From assembly GCA_002413385.1 (NCBI GenBank), contig DHWW01000045.1, positions 2,773 through 8,237 of the forward strand: a DNA stretch of 5,465 nt, given 5' to 3'. Below are positions 1 to 5,465 of the stretch, piece after piece. Position 1 is the first letter of the stretch; each line of letters begins with the position of its first letter. The DNA comes from Granulicella sp. UBA5172 (lineage in GTDB: Bacteria > Acidobacteriota > Terriglobia > Terriglobales > Acidobacteriaceae). Below the pieces are notes generated by a model. It was not told the origin of the DNA, did no database searches, and worked only from the letters and a program-made list of their open reading frames with translations. The translations under genes and the position numbers were made by a program.

Positions 1-159
1 GACTATGGAAATGCTCTAGGTGGGGATTGGAGACGGGCGGGGCAACTGCAGGTCTCTCCACTTCGGTCGAGATGACAGGTTCTGGTCTCACCCGGCCGAA
101 ATCGTAGCAGCGATGGTCCCAAGCGCCGCCACGCGAAGCCTCTCGCCGTCCGCGTAGGA
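1..159. other. Left-edge non-coding stretch
   Basis: No open frame with coding character is seen here on either strand. The stretch lies downstream of the minus-strand cluster, whose last stop codon is at 160-162. It contains one degenerate intergenic repeat near 50-79. I looked for a terminator after the minus-strand stop and found only stems of 4-5 bp without a T-tract, so I do not call one. Confidence 0.5.
50..79 (+). repeat. Degenerate short intergenic repeat (HPERS-type family)
   Basis: The core at 58-77 (ccacttcggtcgagatgaca) resembles the intergenic repeat whose plus-strand form ends in 'cggtcgggatgaca' or 'ctcaggatgaca'. Such repeats are scattered through many acidobacterial and other genomes. 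It shares the flanking 'aggtc' start and the 'gatgacag' end with the longer copy at 2632-2687. The family assignment is from memory, and only these two window copies can be compared directly. Confidence 0.4.
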
Positions 160-469
160 CTAGTCGAGGTCGAAGTCGCGGAGGGGTTTGCCGGAGAGGG
201 GGGATTCTTTGGCTTTTTTTACGGCTTCGGCGAAGCGTTTGGCCATGAGGTCGTCCTTGTTTTTTTCGGCCTGGACGGATTGGGCGAAGATGGATTCGCG
301 GCGGGCGTCCTGCTCTTTTAGAGCCTTCGCGGCGGCTCCGAAGTCTTCGAAAGTCTTCTTTGCGGGGAGCGGGGGTGTGGGCGATGACGCCGCGTGTGAC
401 GGGATCAATTTTGAGTTGGCCTCCGCAGTCGGGGCAGGTGATGTCGAATGGCTGGTCGCTTAGTCCCAT
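160..469 (-). pseudogene. Small CxxC (half zinc-ribbon) protein gene, broken by one frameshift
   Basis: Two minus-strand frames together make one plausible protein of about 102 residues. The first frame starts at the ATG at 469-467 and gives an N-terminus with a CPDCGG motif (Cys12, Cys15), then a segment ending IAHTPAP near 368. The second frame gives AKKTFEDFGAAAKALKEQ and a charged helical tail rich in Lys, Glu and Ala, ending RDFDLD at the TAG at 162-160. They differ by one base. Removing one C from the coding-strand CCCC (plus 364-367) or CCCCC (plus 371-375) joins them. The start is supported by GAGGA seven bases upstream and by a gap of only 14 bases after the preceding gene. A gene finder may report only 160-408 from a TTG, which loses the CxxC part. 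I do not recognise a named family. It may be a small zinc-binding protein; a single CxxC pair could need a second copy to complete a metal site. Confidence 0.6.
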
Positions 470-476
470 GGGTCAA

Positions 477-481
477 TCCTC
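477..481 (-). promoter_or_regulatory. Ribosome binding site of the CxxC protein gene
   Basis: The minus strand reads GAGGA followed by seven bases and then ATG at 469. This is a good Shine-Dalgarno spacing just after the TAA of the upstream gene. It decides the 469 start over the internal TTG at 408 and suggests translation linked to the upstream membrane-protein gene. Confidence 0.6.
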
Positions 482-483
482 AA

Positions 484-729
484 TTAGCGATTGTACGGCG
501 GGGGCGGCGCGTAGACATAGGCGATCCTGGGACGGTCGTTCAATGCCCAGATCAGAGCGACGATCCAGCCGATGAGGGTCCAGGCGAAGAAGAAGTTGAC
601 GAGGAAGATCCACCAGAAGTTCTGGACGTGGCGCGAGCCTGCGATGAAAGTTGGCAGGAAATGGATGAGGAAGACGCCAACGCAGATCAGGATGATCAGG
701 AGGATGGGTAAGCCCAGAAGGAATGCCAT
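484..729 (-). CDS. Small two-helix membrane protein, superinfection-immunity family (T4 Imm-like)
   Basis: The product has 81 residues. It has two hydrophobic segments, about residues 3-25 and 39-63, joined by the short polar turn AGSRHVQN, and a proline-rich tail (PPPPYNR). The pattern FLPTFIAGSR, then FWWIFLVNFFFAWTLIGW, then ALIWAL is what I recall for the Imm_superinfect family. That family is named after the phage T4 Imm protein, which blocks DNA injection by later phages, but most chromosomal members have no tested role. The protein should sit in the inner membrane. The start is the ATG 43 bases after the bshC stop, with no strong Shine-Dalgarno visible. It lies between bshC and the CxxC gene, probably as one transcript. 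The family call is fairly secure; an anti-phage function is inference only. Confidence 0.75.
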   Translation of the reverse strand: MAFLLGLPILLIILICVGVFLIHFLPTFIAGSRHVQNFWWIFLVNFFFAWTLIGWIVALIWALNDRPRIAYVYAPPPPYNR

Positions 730-772
730 GCCCGCAAGTATCGCGCAGGATCGGGCTTTATGTATAGAGAAA

Positions 773-2493
773 TTAGAGGTAGAGGACGCGGTGGCCGGGA
801 CACTCCTGGGCGGCGTGCTCGATGAGGAGATCGGGGAGGGTGTCGCCGTAGCGGGCGAGGAACCAGACTCCTCCGAGGAGACGCTCCTGGAGATGGCCGT
901 CGGGGTAGAGGCTGAGCAGGATGGCGGTGGCGTGCTTTTTGAGCGAGGTTTCTCTCTGAAGCTCGAAGGTAGCGGCCATGCGACGAAGGCGGTTCATCTG
1001 GTAGCGCATCTTGCTGGCGGAGACGGAGGCGGAGCGGCCGAGGTCGGGGCTCATGGCGGTCATGTATTCGGTGGAGGGCGGTGAGCTCGGCGTCCATGGC
1101 GTTGCCGGCGGCGGCGATCTTTCGCTTGCCCTCGATGGGCATGGCGCGGGCGCCGAGGCGGAGGGCCAGGGCGTCGGCGGTTTTGGCTTCGAGGATTTGC
1201 GGGAGATCGAGTTCGTGGGCGGCCATGGCGGAAGCGATGGCGGGCTCGATGAGGGTGGCGGAGAGGCGCGGAAGGATGGGGGTGATGCGGCCCGTTTTGC
1301 CACCGGAAGCGCCATCGGAGGCAAAGATGTGCTCGTAGAGGACGGCGGACTGGGCGAAGTAGGCGACCTCGGCGGGGCCTCCGATGTAGGCGGCGGTGGG
1401 GAGGATGGTGTCCTGAAAGAGGGGGCGAAGGAGGGCGTTGGGGCTGAGGCGCTCGGGTGTGGTGGCGAGGATTTCGAGGAGGTCGGCAGTGGTGTAGAGG
1501 TGGGTGCCGGCCTTCCATGCACCGGCTGGATGCTCGGGCGGTCGCCGGGGTGCGGCGGAGGGGCAGGCGGGCGTGGGTGTCGGACTCGATGAGGAAGAGG
1601 AGGGAGTGGCTGGGGGTGACGAGGACCTGGGCGTGATAGCCGGCGGCTTCGAGCTCGTGGGTGCGAGCGAGGAGAGCGGCTTCGAGCTCGTCGGCGCGCT
1701 CGATGGCGGCGCGGAGGACGCTGGCACCGAGGGCGTGGAATTCGCGGGAGGCGGCGTCCATGACGATGAGGCCGTGGGGGGCGAAGATTTTGGTGAGGAG
1801 ACGTCCGAAGGCGCTGGCGAGGGTGGCGTCGGGGGAGTAACACTCGCGCAGAAGGTTGGTGATGGGTGCCCAGCCGAGGAGCTCGCTGGCGCGGTCGAGC
1901 TCGGCTTCGAGATGGACGCGGCCTGCGTCGTGGCCGCCGCCGATGCGCATCGCGCCTACGGGTAGAGGGTAGTGGGAAGGGAGATTGAGGCGCAGGGTTT
2001 CGACGCTGGTTTTTGAGAGCAGGGCGAGCTGATCGACTTCGGCGAGGTCGTGGTCTTCGCTGGCCAGCCAGAAGATGGGGACGTGCTCGCGGCCAGTGGC
2101 TTGGGTGGCGTCCTGCGCCTTGCGGATGGCGGTGGCGGCCTTGAGGAGAGTGAGGAGGGGGCCGCCGAAGAGAGCGACCTGCTGGCCGGTGACGACGGCG
2201 GCGGCTCCGTGCTTGAGGCGTTCAATATTTCCCAGGACGGTGCGGCCGCCGTTGGCGAGAACGGCTCCGGGGGCGTCGAAGCCGTCGGCCTGGCGGAGGA
2301 GGGCCTCGGTGAGGCGGGAGCGGTGGGACTCGTCGAGGGTGGGCGAGTGGTTGGCCCAGGTCATCGAGAAGGGATCGGTGGGATACCAGCGGCGGAGGGC
2401 GGCTGGATTCGGAGAGGCGTCGGCAGCGAGGTAGTCGCGGAAGAGCGCAGTCGTGCCGGGTAGCGTCGAGATGGGGTAGCACTGTGGATCCAT
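773..2493 (-). pseudogene. bshC: bshC, bacillithiol biosynthesis cysteine-adding enzyme, with two frameshifts
   Basis: BshC is the putative ligase that adds cysteine to glucosaminyl-malate in the cytosol, giving bacillithiol. Three minus-strand frames add up to about 571 residues, close to full family length. Frame one (2493 to about 1539) carries VVTGQQVALFGGP (residues 100-112) and PIFWLASEDHD (139-149), both hallmarks of the family. Frame two (about 1538 to 1074) reads WKAGTHLYTTADLLEIL, then QDTILPTAAYIGGPAEVAYF. Frame three (about 1073 to 773) reads TEYMTAMSPDLG, a helical segment, and ends HRVLYL. Each switch is explained by one extra C, probably at plus 1536-1538 and 1073-1074. An in-frame TGA lies 18 bases before the ATG, so the start is fixed. 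Family motifs survive in all three frames, so the damage is recent or is a sequencing error. As read, frame one would give a 477-residue protein with a scrambled C-terminal third. Confidence 0.85.
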
Positions 2494-2725
2494 GGAGCTT
2501 TTAGTTTCTCATCCTGAAGCTCTTTGGATGCTTGATGGAGATTGTCGATGCAGTGAATTGATTGGGATGCCAAAGAACTTTCGATTTGCGGGAGGACGGG
2601 CCGAGCACCGTTCCGCAACAAAATGCATGGCAGGTCCTTCGACTGCGCGATTCGCAGGTGCGCGAATCGCTCCGCTCAGGATGACAGATTTTCGCTGGTA
2701 TCGATCCTCCATTTAGAGTGGGGGT
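2494..2725. promoter_or_regulatory. Divergent intergenic region between bshC and the Nudix gene
   Basis: This gap separates the divergent starts of bshC (minus) and the Nudix hydrolase (plus), so it should hold promoters for both. I see no -35/-10 pair good enough to call for either. It contains a hairpin-forming intergenic repeat at 2632-2687. Open frames here read CHPERS- and VILSGA-like peptides, the usual false products of that repeat. Confidence 0.5.
2632..2687 (+). repeat. Intergenic repeat with internal inverted repeat (HPERS-type)
   Basis: The element runs from 'aggtccttcgactgcgc' to 'cgctccgctcaggatgacag'. The reverse strand has the well-known form 'tgtcatcctgagcg…gtcgaaggacct'. Inside it, gcgattcgc (2647-2655) and gcgaatcgc (2662-2670) are perfect inverted repeats around a six-base loop. 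The outer tcct (2635-2638) and agga (2678-2681) can also pair. It resembles REP/MITE-like palindromic elements that are scattered between genes. No transposase is present, and mobility is inference. Confidence 0.6.
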
Positions 2726-3367
2726 ATGGCTATATCGAAGAGCAAATCCGTGAAGAAGTCCCCTGCCCCTGTGAAACAAAGCGCCGATGCGAAGAAGCCG
2801 TTGAAGTTGACGGGGCGCGGGAGAACAATCTCATCGAAGACTGTTTTCAAGGGCAATGTGTTCTGGGTGACGCGGGATGAGGTCACGGAGCCGGGAGGGG
2901 TGAAGGCTACTCGCGAGGTGATTCGGCACAACGGGTCGGTGGTGGTGCTGGCGGTGGATACGGAGACGAATCCAAAGGACCCCGGAATCCTGTTGATCCG
3001 GCAGTATCGTCATGCGGCGGGAAAGCTGCTGCTGGAGTTGCCAGCGGGGCGGATTGAGCCGGGCGAGAAGCTGCTGCCAGCAGGTAAGCGCGAACTGATT
3101 GAAGAGACTGGATATCGCGCGAAGCGGTGGTCGAAGCACGCGACGTACTATGCGAGCCCGGGGTTTCTGACGGAGACGATGACGATCCTGCTGGCCGAGG
3201 GCTTGACGCTGGGTGAGGCAGAGCCCGAGGACGATGAAAAGATCGAGCTGCATATGACGCCGCTGTCTGAGGTGATGCGGCTGATTCATGCGGGCAAGAT
3301 CCAGGATGGGAAGACGCTGATCGGGGTTTTGATGTACGACTCGATATGGCGATCCAGCAAGCGCTGA
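2726..3367 (+). CDS. Nudix hydrolase, ADP-ribose pyrophosphatase type
   Basis: The product has 213 residues. A complete Nudix box, GX5EX7REUXEEXGU, is present at residues 108-130 (GRIEPGE … RELIEETGY). REL-EE supplies the catalytic and Mg-binding glutamates. The upstream strands (VVVLAVD, then LLIRQYRH at about 89-96, then LLELPAG) and the downstream YASPGFLTE match the NudF/ADP-ribose pyrophosphatase branch. That branch splits ADP-ribose into AMP and ribose 5-phosphate. Substrate choice cannot be settled from sequence alone. The first 30 residues are Lys/Pro/Ala-rich and probably disordered, an extension before the usual domain. The ATG follows gtgggggt, a weak purine-rich site. The gene stands alone, divergent from bshC and 215 bases before csp, with G-ending codons like polX. 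Confidence 0.9.
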   Translation: MAISKSKSVKKSPAPVKQSADAKKPLKLTGRGRTISSKTVFKGNVFWVTRDEVTEPGGVKATREVIRHNGSVVVLAVDTETNPKDPGILLIRQYRHAAGKLLLELPAGRIEPGEKLLPAGKRELIEETGYRAKRWSKHATYYASPGFLTETMTILLAEGLTLGEAEPEDDEKIELHMTPLSEVMRLIHAGKIQDGKTLIGVLMYDSIWRSSKR

Positions 3368-3385
3368 CGAAATGGCAGGCCTGGT

Positions 3386-3413
3386 TTGACGCTGTTGAAT
3401 TTCTATTTATAAA
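3386..3413 (+). promoter_or_regulatory. Sigma70-like promoter for the cold-shock gene
   Basis: TTGACG (3386-3391) and TATAAA (3408-3413) each match five of six consensus bases, with a 16-base spacer in an AT-rich patch unlike its GC-rich surroundings. Transcription would start near 3420, giving a leader of about 160 bases. Long leaders are known for enterobacterial cspA mRNAs. Start-site mapping is lacking, so this is a sequence prediction. Confidence 0.6.
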
Positions 3414-3479
3414 TTTCTATTCACGGAACCAAAAGTGCGGGGTGGGCCAGCGGAGGCAGGCGTTCGTCCGCAATTCCAG

Positions 3480-3516
3480 TTTTTGGGAGGCCTCAGACCG
3501 CCGAATGGCCCAAAGA
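3480..3516 (+). promoter_or_regulatory. Stem-loop in the csp leader
   Basis: TTTGGG (3482-3487) pairs with CCCAAA (3509-3514). Two flanking pairs (one G-U, one A-U) extend the stem to eight, around a 21-base loop. No T-tract follows, so it is not a terminator. A second small stem, gcgga 3450-3454 with tccgc 3467-3471, lies just upstream, and tgcgg at 3436-3440 could compete for the same partner. Any control role is a guess. Confidence 0.35.
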
Positions 3517-3582
3517 TGCGTCCTATAGATATCGTTCTTCCGGCCACGCGGAGGACATATTACGAGCACGGTAAAGGGACTC

Positions 3583-3798
3583 ATGGCACAGCACACAGGC
3601 ACGGTAAAGTGGTTCAACAACGCAAAGGGTTACGGATTTCTGGGGCGTGAGGAAGGCCCCGATGTCTTCGTACACTACAGCTCTATCCAGCTTGATGGGT
3701 ATAAGACGCTCAAGGAAGGCGACGAGGTGGAGTTCGACGTCATCCAGGGGACGAAAGGCCCGCAGGCAGACAATGTGATTCGGACGAAAGCCGTATAG
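3583..3798 (+). CDS. Cold-shock protein, CspA family
   Basis: The product has 71 residues, the normal length for a single cold-shock domain. It shows [15 protein letters not shown], with the RNP1 motif at residues 15-20, and VFVHYS (RNP2) at 28-33, followed by [11 protein letters not shown] and the GPQADNV end. Such proteins are cytosolic and bind single-stranded RNA and DNA through these aromatic residues, keeping mRNA unfolded. Many members are not cold-induced, so the trigger here is open. The ATG is preceded by aaaggga with only three bases between, a tight Shine-Dalgarno spacing. Codons are more mixed than in the neighbouring polX, as is common in highly expressed small genes. An 11-base direct repeat spans the start region. 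Confidence 0.95.
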   Translation: MAQHTGTVKWFNNAKGYGFLGREEGPDVFVHYSSIQLDGYKTLKEGDEVEFDVIQGTKGPQADNVIRTKAV

Positions 3799-3839
3799 CA
3801 CCGGGATCGCTAGCGTTTTGGGCACGGCGGTTCGCGCTC

Positions 3840-3845
3840 TACAAT
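3840..3845 (+). promoter_or_regulatory. Possible -10 element for polX
   Basis: TACAAT matches five of six -10 bases and sits 27 bases before the polX ATG. The best -35, TTGGGC at 3818-3823 with a 16-base spacer, is poor. It would give a short leader of about 20 bases. Readthrough from csp, 74 bases upstream, is also possible because no terminator is seen between them. Confidence 0.3.
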
Positions 3846-3872
3846 GAGAGGCGGACGCGGGCTTTGTATTTT

Positions 3873-5465
3873 ATGGACAACATTACCCTCGCACGATTGC
3901 TCGACGAAACCGCTGCCCTGCTGGAGATCGACGGGGGAGATACGTTCCGAATTCGTTCGTACCGGCGCGCGGCGGAGGCGGTGGAGCAACAGACGACGCA
4001 GCTAGCGACGCTGGCGGCGGCGGATGCTGATCCGAAGGCGTTGCTGGCGATTCCGGGGATTGGCAAGGGGATGGCGGCGAACATTCGCGACTTGGTGGCG
4101 ACGGGGACGATGCCGCTGCGCGAGGAGTTGCTGCAGAAGTACAAGCCGACGATGCTGGAGCTGTTGCGGCTTCCGGGCATGGGGCCGAAGACGGTGGCGA
4201 TGGTGTACTCGGCGCTGGGGGTGGGGGATATCGATGCGCTGGAGGAGGCGGCCAAGCGCGGGGATTTGCTGCCGCTGCCGCGGATGGGGCAGAAGTTTAC
4301 GGACAAGCTGATTAAGGGGATTGAGGACTACCGGAAGAATTCGTCGCGGTTTCGGATCGATGTGGCGAGGCAACATGCGGAGCGGATCAGCGAGTTGATA
4401 CGGACGTTTCCGGGGATCGAGACGATCACTCCGGCGGGCTCGCTGCGACGCGGGCGGGAGAGCGTGGGCGACCTGGATCTGCTGGTGACGGGGCCGGCGT
4501 GCGAGGCGGACGTGGTGGCTGCGGCGGTGGAGCATGTGGCGTCGCTGCCGCTGATCGACAAGCTGTTGGCGAAGGGCCAGAACAAGGTGAGTTTTACGCT
4601 GCGGAATAACCTGCAGGTGGATGTGCGGCTGCTTCCTCGGGCGAGCTACGGAGCGGCGCTGCAGTACTTCACGGGATCGAAGATGCACAACGTGGCGCTG
4701 CGGCAGCGCGCGATCAAGCGTGGACTGACGCTGAGCGAATACGCGTTGTTGCGGCTTGAGGATAATGTCGTTGTGGCGGCCGCGTCTGAGGAGGAGATAT
4801 ACAACGCGCTGGAGCTGGACTACATTCCTCCGGAGCTGCGCGAGAACGGCGGCGAGCTGGAGGCAGCGGCGAAACATACGCTGCCGAAGCTGATTGTGCG
4901 AGGGGATGTGCGCGGCGATCTACATATGCACACGACGGAATCGGATGGGAGCAACTCGATTCGGGAGATGGCCGAGGCGGCCATTGAGCGTGGGCTGGAG
5001 TACATCGCGATCACGGACCACTCGAAGAATCTTGCGATGACGAATGGGATGGACGATGCTCGAACACTGGCGCATGCCCGGCGGATCCGCGGGGTTTCAG
5101 ACGAACTGGCGGAGGAGTTCGCGGCGGGGCGGGGGCCGCAGTGGGCGCGGTATGAGGCTCGGCTTCGGGACAGGGAGCCGGAGGTGCTGAAGCCGTCAGT
5201 TCCCTTCCGGATTCTCGCGGGGATTGAGGTGGACATTCTGCTGGATGGGACTCTCGATCTCGACGACGAGACGCTGGCGCAGCTGGATATTGTGATCGCG
5301 AGTGTGCACTCGGGATTCAATCAGACGAGCGAAGAGGTGACGGCGCGGGTGTTGCGTGCGGCGGAGAATCCTCAGGTGCACATCCTTGGACACCCAACGG
5401 GAAGGAAGGTGCTGCAGCGTGAGCCGTACAAGATCGACCTGGCGCAGTTGCTGCCTGCGGCGGCG
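3873..5465 (+). CDS. polX: DNA polymerase/3'-5' exonuclease PolX (3' end beyond window)
   Basis: There are 531 codons without a stop, cut by the window edge. Family members run to about 570-590 residues, so the last 40-60 are missing. The start MDNITLARLLDE matches the conserved N-terminus. Helix-hairpin-helix motifs are LLAIPGIGKG (57-66) and LLRLPGMGPK (97-106). The polymerase palm has GS (189-190), GDLDLLV with Asp200 and Asp202, and VDVRLL with Asp250, so all three metal-binding aspartates are present. The PHP nuclease domain has GDLHMH (His351, His353), TDH (382-383), GIEVD (Glu452), SVH (His479) and GHPTGR (506-511). The enzyme fills short gaps in base-excision repair, and the PHP part trims 3' ends. 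About 25-30 extra residues lie before GIEVD. The codons are strongly G-ending. No clear Shine-Dalgarno precedes the ATG. Confidence 0.95.
   Translation, partial: MDNITLARLLDETAALLEIDGGDTFRIRSYRRAAEAVEQQTTQLATLAAADADPKALLAIPGIGKGMAANIRDLVATGTMPLREELLQKYKPTMLELLRLPGMGPKTVAMVYSALGVGDIDALEEAAKRGDLLPLPRMGQKFTDKLIKGIEDYRKNSSRFRIDVARQHAERISELIRTFPGIETITPAGSLRRGRESVGDLDLLVTGPACEADVVAAAVEHVASLPLIDKLLAKGQNKVSFTLRNNLQVDVRLLPRASYGAALQYFTGSKMHNVALRQRAIKRGLTLSEYALLRLEDNVVVAAASEEEIYNALELDYIPPELRENGGELEAAAKHTLPKLIVRGDVRGDLHMHTTESDGSNSIREMAEAAIERGLEYIAITDHSKNLAMTNGMDDARTLAHARRIRGVSDELAEEFAAGRGPQWARYEARLRDREPEVLKPSVPFRILAGIEVDILLDGTLDLDDETLAQLDIVIASVHSGFNQTSEEVTARVLRAAENPQVHILGHPTGRKVLQREPYKIDLAQLLPAAA

Noticed and set aside
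1060..1740. Programmed ribosomal frameshifting in bshC
   Set aside because: No slippery heptamer with a following pseudoknot is evident. Two shifts in one gene plus a third in a neighbour fit sequence errors or decay better.
572..2463. Long plus-strand open frames opposite bshC (for example 572-1084, 1011-1592, 1504-1965, 2050-2463)
   Set aside because: They are Gly/Glu/Ala-rich shadows created by the C-ending codons of bshC on the other strand. None shows a recognisable domain, and the opposite strand has clear family motifs.
2501..2779. Minus-strand open frames reading CHPERSDSRTCESRSRRTC or VILSGAIRA
   Set aside because: These peptides are the known false translation of the intergenic repeat at 2632-2687, not genes.
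3346..3650. Short open frames in the csp leader on both strands
   Set aside because: They have no ribosome sites, domains or coding character, and they overlap the predicted promoter and leader.
3808..3819. Palindrome cgctagcg followed by tttt after csp, as a possible terminator
   Set aside because: The palindrome has no loop and could form at most three pairs, so it is too weak for a terminator.
4002..4877. A 291-codon minus-strand open frame opposite polX
   Set aside because: It is Arg/Gln/His-rich and low in complexity, and it lies fully opposite a polX frame with all catalytic residues.
1..5465. CRISPR array, tRNA or rRNA genes, insertion sequence, prophage or toxin-antitoxin system
   Set aside because: I saw no regularly spaced repeats, no transposase or integrase, no cloverleaf and no phage structural genes.

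Overview
The window looks like chromosomal DNA from a GC-rich bacterium, most likely an acidobacterium of the Terriglobales/Edaphobacter–Terriglobus type. This placement is inferred from a bacillithiol-type bshC gene, a PHP-domain DNA polymerase X, the general protein style and the HPERS-type intergenic repeats. No 16S or other decisive marker is present.

Layout. Positions 1-159 hold no gene, only a short degenerate intergenic repeat. A minus-strand cluster follows, transcribed right to left: bshC (start 2493, stop 773), a small two-helix membrane protein of the superinfection-immunity family (729 to 484), and a small CxxC protein (start 469, stop 160). Both bshC (two shifts) and the CxxC gene (one shift) are broken by frameshifts. 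All three shifts have the same sense: one extra C on the coding strand. The 232-base divergent gap at 2494-2725 carries a hairpin-forming intergenic repeat. The plus strand then carries a Nudix hydrolase (2726-3367), a cold-shock protein with a long leader and a good sigma70-like promoter (leader about 3420-3582, gene 3583-3798), and a PolX-family DNA polymerase (3873 to the window end, incomplete).

How the genes relate. bshC would supply the last step of bacillithiol synthesis. The Nudix hydrolase probably cleaves ADP-ribose or a related nucleotide sugar. CspA-type proteins bind RNA and single-stranded DNA. PolX with its PHP nuclease fills gaps in base-excision repair. These are mostly housekeeping or stress-maintenance functions, and nothing shows that they form one pathway. 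Plus-strand genes favour G-ending codons and minus-strand genes favour C-ending codons, so the plus strand is G-rich whichever way genes run. I found no convincing new multi-gene system. The points most worth checking are the three same-sense frameshifts, the membrane protein beside bshC, the structured csp leader with a direct repeat across its start codon, and an insertion in the PHP domain of PolX.
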